64,000 nucleotides of DNA from Diphasiastrum complanatum (GCA_029204225.1 CM055092.1:45518087-45582086), one strand, 5' to 3'. Shown: positions 22,229 through 33,385, counted from the first letter of the stretch. Notes: a model not told the origin generated them from the letters alone. Numbers and translations are program-made.

Positions 22229-25215
22229 TTAGCTCTCATGCAGTGGAGCCCAAGTTTGATTTTCCAAATACTGCAAGGGCACTTTTAAATTCTCCTGCAT
22301 AAACAAAAGCATTAAACATCAGATACGTCCCAAAAACTGAACTCAATGATGCATGAGAAGTGGAAGTTGTTACTGCGGAAACTGACCATAAAAACCTTAC
22401 ATCACGACTAACTGGAACAATATTTCAGAAGGGTATGTAAGAACCAACATGACCAATTGGCTTTGTACATAAACTTATATGCAAATGGTGATACAAGTGC
22501 AGAAATAGCTATCAACATCAACTGAGCATACCAATTTTGCTTTTGGTTGAGCTTTTTCAACCTTAGTTTCCAGCTCTGCTGCAAGAATTTCCTCTGTTTC
22601 TACAGGAACTTCAACTCTTTCACATGTGGAATTAATACCCAGCTGAGGATTCAGTTCTGGAGATGGATTCCTTAGCAACAATGGGGGATTAAGCTGTGTT
22701 GGAAAAAGTTCTACTAGTAGTTTTGGGTCAGGGTTGAGGGACTGAAACAGCTTCAGACCAAAATTGCCCTGCCAAACAGTAGATAAAGGAAATACAAAGT
22801 TCTTGTAAGACACAAGGGACAAAAATGAACAAATCTATCCTATGCACAACGTTCAGATTCATGATCCAAAACTTGAATAAGAGTCTTTTCCACTATCTCA
22901 CTCCTACTTTAGAATTATTAGTCAAAAATATACATGATGAGTCACTTGAATAGCATACAACCTTAAAATAAAAAAGAAATAAATCCATTTGTTGGGCAGA
23001 GTCAAAGACTTCTGTTTGCTACCTTGGGTGTAATAAGCTTGCATGCAAGGCCATCGATCGCTGTGACTGCGAGGACAGTCTGCAGAAAATAGAAAAGGAA
23101 AAGACTTAATCAATCACCAATAATCACAGATCTAACAGCTAACAAATGCAGCTCCACACACTCTTGATAACTCCCTGTTTACTAAAGGCAGTAACATCTC
23201 AAGAATGAGTTTGTCCATTCTTGTGAGAAATGAGAAGACAAACCTGCATGTATGCCTCAATTAAATCGTCAAGTCCGATTCCTACACGATTGAAATCTCT
23301 GCTATCCATCAACAAGAGCCGTTCTGTTTCTGTTCCCCAAGTTCCGTCTGCATTCTGTGAAAGAAACACGCAAAAGTTTATGCAATCGTCAAATCGATTT
23401 CGAAGCATACAACTGTTATGTGATTATCCACAACTTTAAAAATTTTGGTCCACCAACGCACCTTTACGGATAGATTTGTGCCTAACATATCCCAGGAATG
23501 TGTTCCCGCTTCTAGCTTCTCTGCCAAAGGAAGGCGGGCACGACGAGCGTATATTGCAACAGGGAAAAAGCCTTCTGGAGACGATCCAACCATCAATCTC
23601 AAATCTGCTGCATAGATATTACCTTTGAGGTTGGGAATCGTGCCAACATGGTATAACCGACCTCCATGCCCCACAGAGCTCCAACCATTGTTGCCAATTA
23701 GCGCCTGCAAACACAAAAATGCTTAAAGCCAGATATCCACTAAATGGACGTAGCCTATCTGCAGAAGTAGCAAAAGCAAGTAGAACTGACATGAGTTCAG
23801 AGATGTAATCAAAATCGATCAAAGCCACAATACTTATAAAGAGCTAGCAAGAATGATTGTATAATTTTCAGAAAACTAAGACTATTCGGACTATGAACCT
23901 ACCTGAACAATGAAACGATCGTAACGGTGTTCAATATCCATGAATTCTTTCAACTCTCCTTCATGGGTGATAGTCCATACTCCTTGTCCTGCATTAGCAT
24001 AAGGAACTTTGACAACAGCAAGACCTCCCATGCGACGAACCCAGAGTGGCACCTCTGGCTTCGCCACATCCCATATGGTGTCTGGCGTGTGTATGGCGAG
24101 ACCAGTTGATACCATCTCCGCATTATGTAGATCATAAGCTTTGGCTGCCAGCATTTTGTTGCGTCCACCTGCAAGGCATGCCAACACAGGATTGAAAACA
24201 AGAGTACGAGTCACAGGTGGGATGCGAGTCCATGGCCGCTGTGTAACATATCTCAAAGCAGCACGCAGTTGCTCCCAGACTTCCTCCTTGATAGGCATGG
24301 CACCGTTGGCAGCATGCCCATTAGAAGTCTCCAAGGGAGTTTTGAAGAAGGCTTGGGAAGTATTAATCAACAGTATGCCATCCTCTCTGCATCTGACTTT
24401 TGGATTTGGATCGTCAGCATAACAGGGAACCAGGTAAACTGACTCTCCTGCAAGTTCAGCAAGTGCAGCAGCGTAGCCCGAGGCTTCCATTTTGTTCTTG
24501 TCGTACAGAACTGCCAATTTACCTTCTGGCAGAGGTTGTCCATTGAAGCTGTTGGATCGCAGGGATGGCATAAAAGCTTTTTCCAGCAAAGTGCGATATC
24601 CTGCATGCTCCATGTCCTCATTCGCCAGAGGCATAGACTTTTGCCCCGAAGGACATGAATTGGTTTCCACGACTACGAATCGCTTCTGGCTATGCTCCGT
24701 GGTGGTGGAGAAAAGGTCCGCTCCTCCCCACTGAAAATATCTGCATGGAATAGAAAAGCCTCCAATAAGTATGAAGTTTTAACCACAAATAGCAAAGAAG
24801 AGCAAGCGGTAAATCAGGTGAGCAACTCTTCACAAACCTTCTTGCAGAAAACAGTAAATGTTTTTGAACAAAAGACAGAGAGAACTGATGACATTCTCAA
24901 ATTCAAGATAGAAAACTACAATTGAAGGAAATGCTGGCGAGGAATGATTCAACCACAGCAGATGGAAAAGACTATATACCTTGTTGAGAAATTCAGGACC
25001 TTACGAACAACCTCCTGATCAGCCTCTGGATGCAAATGGCAGTAGCGTTTCTTGATTCTATCGTTTCCGAGGCACAAGAAAGAGCGAACAAGTGGATGAA
25101 TCTGAGCATTTAGTACGCGAGGATAAAAATGCTCCGACGGTTCAAATGAACCAGGTTCCACAACTTCCACCATGCGATTGCTGTGGTAACTCCCAGGAGA
25201 TGTCAATGGATCCAT
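22229..25215 (-). CDS. Seven-exon conserved gene, ATP-grasp-like protein of 595 residues
   Basis: Exons, in transcription order: 25,215-24,980; 24,740-23,903; 23,704-23,462; 23,354-23,244; 23,079-23,023; 22,768-22,532; 22,294-22,229. All introns are GT-AG. The phases fit and the total is 1,788 bases, ending TAA. The start [10 protein letters not shown] follows GAG at 25,215; no better ATG lies upstream. Visible blocks: [21 protein letters not shown] (40-65), [11 protein letters not shown] (79-89), [13 protein letters not shown] (104-116), [48 protein letters not shown] (321-335), [19 protein letters not shown] and YARRARLPL. The Lys-323 with a glycine-rich loop, then FIVQ, DLR and ARR, resembles the order of ATP-grasp ligases, so ATP binding is my inference. 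I do not know an established name. No signal peptide is evident. Residues 496-595 look variable. It is the only gene here free of disruptions, and it lies inside the inverted segment. Confidence 0.85.
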
Positions 25216-25586
25216 CTCAATTACAAGAATTTGCCAATGCAAGAAATGTGTATGGAGTTTGAGCAGGAGCTTAAAGGTCACTGCCGAAAGGAAAGCGAAC
25301 AGGTACCAGAAAATATCAAAACTTACGATACTTTCCTATTGCAAAAGGGATCGCGATTGGTAGTGCTGCCCTGAGTGGCTCTGCCGTATCTGATTGATGT
25401 CTTCTTAAGCTTTTGGCCAGACGACCGGCTGACCTCCCCGCCTTCCCACCTTGGGTGAAGGAGGTTTGAATTTTCGGAATTGCAAAAGTTCATGATTCAA
25501 CAGTCCTCAACAAACGAATCCCGCTCCAAAATCCAACTAACTACTACAAGCATTTACGCTTGCAATAGTTTCTGTTATAACAGCCT

Positions 25587-25945
25587 AAAAGCTTTCCAAA
25601 CACCAAAACCTTAGCACAAACTGTCCAAATAATCTCACTTCACATTCAAATTGCAAAGCTCAAAAACAATTGATCGGACATCCAATAGAGTCAAGCTTTC
25701 TTGCAGCAGCACGATCTACAACTTCTAAATGCTTCACAAAATTTATGAAGCCTTCTAAACACGAAAATCTCAGCACAGATTTGTCCAAACAATCTCACTT
25801 CAAATTCAAATTCGAAAGCTCAAGAAAATTCGCCCAGACGTTCAGCACGTCGAAACAATGTCTAAATTCTTTGTGACCTCTAAAGAATTGATTAGACATC
25901 CGATAAATTCAAGCTTTCTTGAAGCAGCACGACCTTCAACAAACG
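25587..25945. repeat. Duplicated segment upstream of the host gene
   Basis: Two similar copies (about 25,587-25,735 and 25,748-25,945) share AGCACA-TGTCCAAA-AATCTCACTTCA, TTCAAATT-GAAAGCTCAA, and ATCCAATAGAGTCAAGCTTTCTTGCAGCAGCACGA-like blocks. They also create two similar short plus-strand frames (SSFLAAAR / SSFLEAAR). These lie on the strand opposite to the gene, and I do not consider them genes. Confidence 0.7.
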
Positions 25946-26180
25946 TAGAAACAAGCATAAGTGCAAGGCCCTCAAAGCTAGACGAAAGATTAACGCAAAA
26001 ACGCAAATCTAGACCGGATCGGAATTATTCACAAGATCCGAAAGAATATGCCGTGAGTTCATGAACAAATTCGCAATGCCTGATTCGATAAGACAACAAA
26101 AGGATCGAATCAGTAACCTCAAAACAGACAAAATTTATCTAAAGATCACTCACAAATATCTCAACTCCTCACCTCAAAAG

Positions 26181-26220
26181 GATGGACATGGCGATGGCGA
26201 TGGAGATGGCGATGGCGATG
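26181..26220. repeat. (GATGGC)n microsatellite
   Basis: About six imperfect hexanucleotide units, one of them GATGGA, in the upstream region of the host gene. Confidence 0.9.
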
Positions 26221-26334
26221 AAGGAAGAAGCAATTTCGCAAGCGAGCTTTATAGTAAACACTCATACAACCAACGATCCAACCTAATATACCATTTAAAG
26301 CTCCCCACCGTTAGATTTCCAATGAGCGTTACGA

Positions 26335-27490
26335 TTCTGCCACGTGTCTCCCATCCAGCCTTTGAAACTATTCCACGTGGCACTCAGCCACGTGACAGAA
26401 ATCTAAGTCGTCCAGTGTATACGGCGTTATGCCGTAAGCCCATTCAGACTTACCCTTCAACTTCAACGCCACCCACGGTCACTTTAAAAGCCTGCCCGTC
26501 AGGATTTCAATATGACGAGCCAAGAACGCTTTCACCTGACGATACGAAAATGTCCAAGCGGGACGTGGCTAAATGCAAGCTTCCCGGCCCTCTCACTTGG
26601 ATTTGCGCCACGTGTCTCACCTACCACGTGGAATCATCGCAATGTTCTTTTTAACAACGTGGCGAGATCTGAACGCTCACTCTCGCGGGCTCTAAATCCG
26701 CAATGACATTAAGTCTCGAAGAGTGGCAAGCGGGCATGTAGGGCCTCGCGTTATTGCACCGTTGGATCATGTTAATAGCCTAAGATTTTGCCACGTAGCA
26801 AGAAGTAAACCAGTGATGCTATGCCAAGTGGCAATAGGACAAGTGGCTGACATCCAAGTGGTGATCTGTCTGGTCCCGGAACTTGAAACGACCTACTTAG
26901 CCAGTGCTTATCTTGAGAGCTCCCAAAAGGAATCTCCGCAGAATCTACGGAGCGAATATTCCGGTGCACCTGCGATTCGCCGCCATCTGTTGTTTGACTA
27001 CGTGGCCCCCAACAAAGTAACCGGCCTTACTTTTCTCAGCTGTCAACACAGACGATCGTGACTCCTGATCGCAATACGGTCACGCGCCAGCCAGAAGTAA
27101 CCTTTTCCGTGACCAGTCGCTGGATGCCACTTTGAGTCTTTGGCTCACTTTCAACGCCGGATCTGCCAAAATCTTTAACGCCAGTTTTTTCTTTTCTTTT
27201 CTTTCCAACAAATTTTTGAGAGCCACCACATTCAAGGGACCATGAAGTATTATGGAAGGAGCCAGGCAAAAAAGCCATTCCGCCCGCTGGTAAGGATTTC
27301 CAAAATAATTTGGGTGAGGCCCGGACCCGGGCATCACCAAAATTTATTTGGAAAGCCGAACCGGGCATAATGGCCTTTGCCCGGCTCTTCCATTGCGTAA
27401 TGGATACCTGAAATTTTTTCAGAAGCACATTACGAAGCATAATAGGCAGGTTTGACTTTGACTGACCAACACAAAATGTGCCACGTGGCA
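26335..27490 (-). promoter_or_regulatory. G-box cluster upstream of the host gene
   Basis: Six palindromic CACGTG boxes occur at 26,341, 26,374, 26,389, 26,609, 26,625 and 27,482, plus near-matches such as GGACGTGGC (26,559) and CCACGTAGC (about 26,790). Most are CCACGTGT/G types, the core bound by plant bZIP and bHLH factors in light and abscisic-acid responses. The block is richer in GC than its surroundings. It lies 1.1-2.3 kb upstream of the ATG at 25,215, so an untranslated first exon and intron may intervene. I found no clear TATA box. Confidence 0.55.
27247..27401. repeat. Long foldback (about 75-bp inverted arms)
   Basis: The left arm begins GTATTATGGAAGGAGCC and runs to GTGAGGCCCGG. 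The right arm begins CCGGGCATCACC and ends GGCTCTTCCATTGCGTAAT. The arms pair along nearly their whole length, with scattered mismatches and a 2-3 base loop at about 27,325. It could be a foldback or MITE transposon or a small-RNA precursor. Confidence 0.8.
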
Positions 27491-27989
27491 GCTGTACGGA
27501 ATCCGTACGGACGGGCACAGACAAACAGAAAAAAAAAAAAAAAAAGCAAAATCTACCTTTGAAAAAAACGCATGCATTTTTTGCTTTTTTAATTTATTTG
27601 AAATTGGGCATAATATGCCACAAGTATCCATTACGTTATTGGGATATTATTGGGATGTTGTTGTGCTCCAAAGCCTTCCAACAGTGCTCAAGAAATCGGC
27701 ATTTTTGAGAAAATCGCCATTCGAGCACGGAATCGGCGTCTTTTTTAAGCAAGTTATAAATCATTTATTTTGGACGGGGGAGGTCCTTGTTCGAGGCCGA
27801 GACCAAGGGGACCTAGGCGGGCCCGTCTCTTAAGTGAAATCAATGTCGATACCTCTTAGTTATTGGTACCTTCCATTAACATATGGTATATTGGACAACC
27901 TTCCGTACATAAGTGGGGTGAGTTGGATAGAATCGTTTATTGACGCCGAGAAAAGTAGGGTCAAACATAACCACCATGTTTTAACATCC

Positions 27990-28121
27990 AAGGAGCTTTG
28001 ATTCAAAATTATAGGGAAATGACTTGGCCTTTCAAGGAGCTTTGCCTCAAAAATGTAGGCAAATGACTCGGCCTTTCAAGGAGCTTTGCTATAAAAATGT
28101 AGGGAAAGGCCTCTATTGACC
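27990..28121. repeat. Three tandem copies of a 44-bp unit
   Basis: Units begin AAGGAGCTTTG at 27,990, 28,034 and 28,078, and contain AAAATGTAGGGAAATGACT and GGCCTTTC. The spacing is exactly 44 bases twice. Confidence 0.92.
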
Positions 28122-28389
28122 CGTACGGTCAATAACGTTACAAAAAAAAAATTATAAAAAATTCAAGCCAAAAATTGATAAACAAGTACTCAAATTATTG
28201 ATGGAATTTTAGGTTACTAGGCAATTGTCTATAATTTTAGGGAACCAAGGTACACATTTCAAGTATGTCAAATTTCAAAAAATCATGCTTACAAATTTTG
28301 GTACGATAGTCTTTGTTATGTGTCTTTTAGGGTGAGATTGAGCTGTTTTTTTTGGACACCACCCGTATGTGTTCGAGGTGTTACCTTGG

Positions 28390-28424
28390 GATGGACAATC
28401 CCACACCACACCACACCACACCAC
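28390..28424. repeat. (CCACA)n microsatellite
   Basis: About six pentanucleotide units beginning at CCCACACCACACC. Confidence 0.9.
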
Positions 28425-28711
28425 ATAATGGCACATGAGTTTGAGCTTTTTAAACATTTTTAATTGCAATACTTTTTGTTTTTTAAACACATCAATGCCA
28501 ATATTTAAAATCACCTTGTTTTTGTATGTAAAATTTTTCATGTATGGGGAGATGGCTTTTATGGTGACCTTTCATGGTAAAAAGGGTCATTTGGGAAGTT
28601 AGCACGAGTGAGACTTACCTTTGAAATTCTTTGTGACTTAATTTGAAAAATCAATGAACCAACTTCAAAGAATATTCCCTTACGTAAAAGGATGATCAAA
28701 AATTTAATAAT

Positions 28712-28724
28712 TCTTACCCTTGAC
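28712..28724. other. Right breakpoint of the 24.4-kb inversion
   Basis: To the left (28,560-28,719), the reverse complement continues the third tandem-repeat copy cut at 4,316 (GGTAAGAATTATTA, then AAGTTGGTTCATTGATT). To the right, copia A resumes with GACAGAGAGGTGAGC, the missing RNase H tail. Confidence 0.75.
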
Positions 28725-28862
28725 AGAGAGGTGAGCTTAATGTACTACAGAACGCAGGACATGGTTGCAGACATTTTTACGAAAGCACTCAGTGTTAATG
28801 CACACAACAGATTTTGTGCATTGCTAAGTTTGAAAATCAAGGCATTCACGGATTCAGATTAA
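28721..28862 (+). pseudogene. Copia A RNase H C-terminus
   Basis: The frame reads DREVSLMYYRTQDMVADIF, then TKALSVNAHNRFCALLSLK, and stops TAA at 28,860-28,862. This completes the RNase H that breaks off at 4,317. The polypurine tract AAGGGGGGG (28,861-28,869) overlaps the stop and primes plus-strand DNA synthesis. Confidence 0.88.
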
Positions 28863-28869
28863 GGGGGGG

Positions 28870-29936
28870 TGTTGGATTTACTCCTCCTACTCTCCTAAAT
28901 CCCAATTTTAATCAGCCTCCATTCATGTTGCATATTTTTCTAACGTTGTCACGCAGTCTATATTTTTTACACGCAAATTTGCATAGACGAAGAAAAGGCG
29001 AATAAATCGCGACACTGTGTTCTTACACAGGTCATGGTGACAGACGAAAAGAGGACACTACCTTTCCAAATGCCAAAGGTGCCCTAACAGATAAGGCACT
29101 CTATAAATCTTATCCTAAGGCCATTCGTAAGAGTGATGCACTTTTGCGTCATCACCAACGTTCACTTCAGTACTGGTTGACGTTGCACCCTTTTCACCTT
29201 CACCCCATGCAGTTGCGCTAACAGATTGGACAACGATTGCAGCCAGACACGATCTCCTACAGACAACACATCCACTTGGTACTTTTGCATCTGCACACAC
29301 ATAATATTATGTATATATATTGGATACCATCTGCGTATTCGATGATGATGATGATCAAATGATCAAGTGAGTTAAGAAGAGACTAAGAGAAGAGGCTTCA
29401 TTCCTCATTATCGACATAAATAAGCATTGTAGGGCATGTGATTTCGTCCGCTACAGTCTTGTGCTCTACTGCATTATTAACTTGTATACATGATATACTT
29501 AATCTGATACAACTCTTTGTTCTGCATTCAGATCTGTGTTAATATTGCTATGCTTTTTTTTCATTTTGTCTGACTGGTAATAGACGATCAACTTTTAGTC
29601 TTGTCTTTCGCGAACAATTCGCGACTGATTATCAGTCGAGCACAGTCTAGCTCTTCGCGAATCATTCACGACAGATAATTTGTCTTGCAATTTGTGACAA
29701 ATTATTCATCTAGTGCTTCATCCATTTAAATGTTTGGCTACGTAATCTAGAATGACTATAATTTCTATCACTAAAGTTCTGTTCATTCTGATAGGCATAG
29801 TCATGCTTAGGGAGAGAGTCAAATAACTCATTCCGTTGAGAACATTTTCTATTTGAGTTCGCTTCTCGTTCGTTTCTTGTTTGAGTTCGTTTCTCATTCG
29901 TGTTCGTCATTTATTCTTCCTCTCTCTCTCCCAACA
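28870..29936 (+). repeat. Copia A 3' LTR (1,067 bp)
   Basis: It starts TGTTGGATTTACTCC after the polypurine tract and ends CTCTCTCCCAACA. It is flanked by AGAAC at 29,937-29,941, which matches the duplication next to the 5' LTR at 7,547-7,551 (reverse complement). It differs from the 5' LTR at about one base in ten, with indels. Confidence 0.92.
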
Positions 29937-29941
29937 AGAAC

Positions 29942-30258
29942 AAGTAAAGTAAACTTGAACAACACTTTCTTGTTGCTCTTTTGACCTTACTTGAGTCTTC
30001 AATATGCTGCAAAAATAGATCCATAACACCTTTGCCAATTACCTCTCCTTTGATGCTCTTGACTAGCTCCAAATTGCCAACTTCCCTTTTGACTAGTTGA
30101 AGCGCTTTGAGATCCTCTTGATCTTCAAATTGACCATCAAAGTCATTGAACAAACTTTATTTTCCAGATCCATTACTTGATTTTACAGCAAAATAACTAA
30201 CATCCATCCACTTGCATAGCTCCATGTACACAAGAAGATCCTCCAAAAGATGTTCCAC
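29942..30258 (-). pseudogene. Unrecognised coding-like stretch at the C/A junction
   Basis: The frame holds NDFDGQFEDQEDLKALQLV, KREVGNLELVKSIKGEVIG and GVMDLFLQHIEDSSKVKRA, acidic and helical in appearance. The last residues of the apparent open frame (LLGEREEE) read into the A LTR and are an artefact. It follows the integrase C-terminal region of C where RT is expected. I do not recognise the family. Confidence 0.4.
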
Positions 30259-30261
30259 TCT

Positions 30262-30934
30262 TCATAAGAGATCGATACTCAAGATCTTTGCTTGGATCCA
30301 CTCCTCGTCTTTCCTTGCTTGATTTACACTTGTAGGCTCATCCAAAGAGGTTAGGAAAGCAACATAATATCCAGAAACTACTTTCTTATCCTTTTGATTA
30401 TATGTGAGCCTTGAAGGTACTTGTCTTTCTCTTGATGTTCTCCTTGGCTTTTGACTTGATGAAGGTCCATCATCACCACCATCCAAAGTAGGATCCTTCT
30501 CATCAACATCAAGAATGTTAGATCCATCCACTCTACCATCAATCATGCTTGAAGACACCTTTGGAATGTTCCCCTCATAAAAAATGACATCTCTACCAAC
30601 AATCACTTTATTAGTAGAAGGAATGTAAACCTTGTAGGCTTTACTCACCTCACTATATCCAACAAAAATACCTCTTCTTGAAGATGGATCCTCCTTGGTT
30701 TTATCATCAAGAGTAATGTTGACATAGCATGTGCATCCAAAGGTTCTTAGAAAGTTGACACTCGGCCTCCTCTCGAATAGCATCTCAAATGGTGTCCTTC
30801 CATCCAAAATAGCACTCGCCCACCTATTGCACAAGAAATTGGCACACAACAAAGCTTGATCTCAAAATGGTTTGTCAAGATTAGCACTTAATCTCATAGC
30901 TATAGCACTTTCTCATAAAGTCCTATTCTTCCTT
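30262..30934 (-). pseudogene. Copia C integrase C-terminal part
   Basis: After a frameshift near 30,930 the frame reads QHQQNGVAERKNR, with the catalytic Glu of the DDE triad. It then reads DGRTPFEMLFERRPSVNFL, RTFGCTCYVNI, RRGIFVGYSEVSKAYKVY and VIVGRDVIFYE. This is the standard copia integrase end and linker before RT. It stops after PTSVNQARKDEEWIQAK, where the RT N-terminus would begin. Confidence 0.88.
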
Positions 30935-32340
30935 TCAGCCACTCCATTTTGTTGATGTTGTATACTCTGTCTTGATCCCATGCTTATCACAAAAGGCCTT
31001 GAACTTGTTAGATATGTACTCACCACCATTGTCACCTCTCAAGCACTTGATCTTTGTGGAAAATTGGTTCTCCCTTGCATTCTTGAACTTGACAAAGACA
31101 TCATACACTTCATCCTTGCTCTTTAGTAGATAGATCCAACAAAATCTACTAAAATCATCAATGAATGTTACATACATCTTAGCTCCACTATTGCTAATTG
31201 TAGTAAATCCATGAATATCCGAATGTACAAGTTGAAAAGGCTTTGGAGATCTAGAAATAGATCTAGTATAAGGTAGTCTATGTGACTTAGACAAAACACA
31301 AGGCTCACAAACATGCTTGACATTACTTAAGGAACTTGGAAGACCAATCACAACCTTCTTCCTTGCCATTACCTCCAATGACTTGAAGTTGAGGTGTACC
31401 ATCCTTTTGTGCCAAACCTCTTGAATAGAAATTTGCTCCCTTGCAACACATCCAACTTGATTAGCAATAACACAAGCATCAAGTTTGAACAACTTCCCTT
31501 GCCTTTTACCTTTTCCAATCAAGACATCCTTCTTTTTTATCAAACAAGTATCTCCATAAAACTCCACCTTGAGGCCCTTACTTAGCATTTGACTCACACT
31601 AAGCAAATTCTTGGTAATAGATGGAATAAACAAGACATCCTCCAAATGAACATTCCTATTTGTAGAGAAATAAATAGGAATTGTGCCAATCCCTTTGATT
31701 GCACATTCACCATCATTGGCCATGTAGATCACCCTCTTGTCATCTCCATATGCCAGCAAAAAAGTGAAGTATTCTTTGTGAAAGGTCATGTGTGAACTTG
31801 CTCCACTATCAATCCACCAAGGATCTAGATCTCCATCATTAGCAAGCATACATGAAGACATCACAAAAGCATCATCATTTGCATCTTGAACATCCAAACC
31901 ATCCTCATCAAGAGTTAGATTACCTTGCTTGTCTCCTTGATCTCTCTTCTTCTTGTAGCACTCACTTGCAAAGTGTCCTTTAATGCCACAATAGAAGCAC
32001 TTGAGCTTTGATCTATCCTTCTTTTTGCCACTTGAAGAAGCATCCACTTGATCTTGCCCTTTAGACCACTTACTTTTGGTTTTTCCCTTGAATTTGTCCT
32101 TTGTGAACATAGCATCATCTTGAAGTGTCGATTTAGATCCACCTCTTGCTTGAAACCTATATTCCTCATTGATCAAGATCTCTTGAAGATCCATCGAACT
32201 TGGCAAAGTCTTTTGAATAGCAATACTTTGAACAATGTTAGCATGAGCATCCAACAAGCCATTAAGAATCACTTGAATAAGCTCTCCTTCCTTAATGCTT
32301 TCATCTATGCAAGCTAACTAATCATTCAATGCTTTCATTC
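30935..32340 (-). pseudogene. Copia C gag end, protease and integrase core
   Basis: One 445-codon frame encodes the end of Gag (LIQVILNGLLDAHANIVQS), a CCHC zinc knuckle CFYCGIKGHFASEC that binds element RNA, and the protease WWIDSGASSHMTFHKEYF with catalytic DSG. The flap follows (LEDVLFIPSITKNLLSVSQ), then a HKRMVHLNFKSLE integrase zinc-finger region. The integrase core shows HSDIHGF, FIDDFSRFCW and LRGDNGGEY, the first two acidic catalytic residues. A stop lies upstream of 32,272 (MKALND*LACIDESIKEGE). The N-terminal part of gag is deleted. Confidence 0.92.
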
Positions 32341-32725
32341 TCAAAACTAAGATTGAAACACACTCAAATGAAGTCCAGCAACCTCACTATCTAGAGAACC
32401 AATCAAAATTAGGGTTTTGACAAAATCACAAAAGATTGACTATTCCAAATCTACATGCAAATGTTGAAAATTTGATATGCAATCTATAAGCCACCACTTA
32501 GGCTGATCCAATGATCCAAAAGTTGGCCAAATCCAGTATGTGAATTCAAAAATCGAAATTGAACAAGTATATTGACCTATTTAGTGTTTTGATCTACAAA
32601 AAATCCAATCTACAAAAACAAAAAACTCGATTTTAATGTAGAATACTCTCTAGCATGTTCTAGACTTGATATCTTCACCAAATCATTGATAGATCTAATT
32701 TCCTCCTTCATAACTTGAAACACAA

Positions 32726-32737
32726 GCTCTGATACCA
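32726..32737 (-). other. Copia C primer-binding site
   Basis: The minus strand reads TGGTATCAGAGC directly after the LTR end, the initiator-Met tRNA complement. Confidence 0.92.
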
Positions 32738-33385
32738 TGTGAAAGATTTTATATCCTTAAGATCCAATCTACTTGAATGATCTTTGGTTAGAAAGAGAAA
32801 TACACTACCAATCTCACCAATGTAAAAAAATCAGCATCTACACACAAATTGAGATGCAAACACCAATAGAATTTGATCAAACTTGAATGAAATGATTATG
32901 TACTGTTGCTCTCCATACAAAACCAACAAGCTATTGTATTTCACACGTGTGGATCTAAAAATAACAAACATAGATCATTCTACACATAGAATTGCAAGCA
33001 ATCACCAAGATAGTGCACCAATGGATAGTAAAACCCAAGAGAACCATGTATAAGCATGAAATGAGATAGAGAAGAGAGAAGATTGCTCTCTCCACGAGTT
33101 ACATTCTTTTATAGCAGGTCCAAACCCTATTTGGCCACTTGGCTTTCCCACCAAAATGCTAACCCTACTAATTTTGGGTCTAGATTCAATGTATCCAACT
33201 ATTCAAATTGAATCTATTCTAACTCGCATTCTAACTTTCCCACAATTTCAAAAAGTTTTTATTCAAATGAGATTTAGACTAATGAGCTTTGAAAAGTCAA
33301 CCTCTAAGTCTAAAACAAGTTTGGCCTCAATATGCCAAATATGGAAATATAGCAAAATGTGATGAAACTAGTTGAATCTTTCACA
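32738..33385 (-). repeat. Copia C 5' LTR (648 bp)
   Basis: In element orientation it starts TGTGAAAGATTCAAC and ends AAAATCTTTCACA, with TATA-like CTATAAAAGA near 33,113. The flank 33,386-33,390 is TTATG. It is nearly identical to 8,316-8,963. Confidence 0.92.

Larger units (their letters stand above)
29937..33385 (-). mobile_element. Copia C, 5' part with 5' LTR
   Basis: In minus-strand order: LTR 33,385-32,738, primer-binding site, truncated gag, protease, integrase, then an unrecognised stretch that stops at the A insertion site. It continues at 7,552-8,963. The N-terminal half of gag and all of RT are absent, so C was non-autonomous. The rejoined C with A inside is about 9.3 kb. Confidence 0.88.

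Noticed and set aside
25670-26654. Three plus-strand open frames (68, 68 and 197 codons) upstream of the host gene
   Set aside because: They lie opposite to the gene's strand in its 5' flank, come from a local duplication and a hexanucleotide repeat, and show no domain.
29911-30153. An apparent 80-codon frame ending LLGEREEE
   Set aside because: The last codons read across the C/A insertion boundary into the A LTR, so it is not a real protein end. Only the C-derived part is described.
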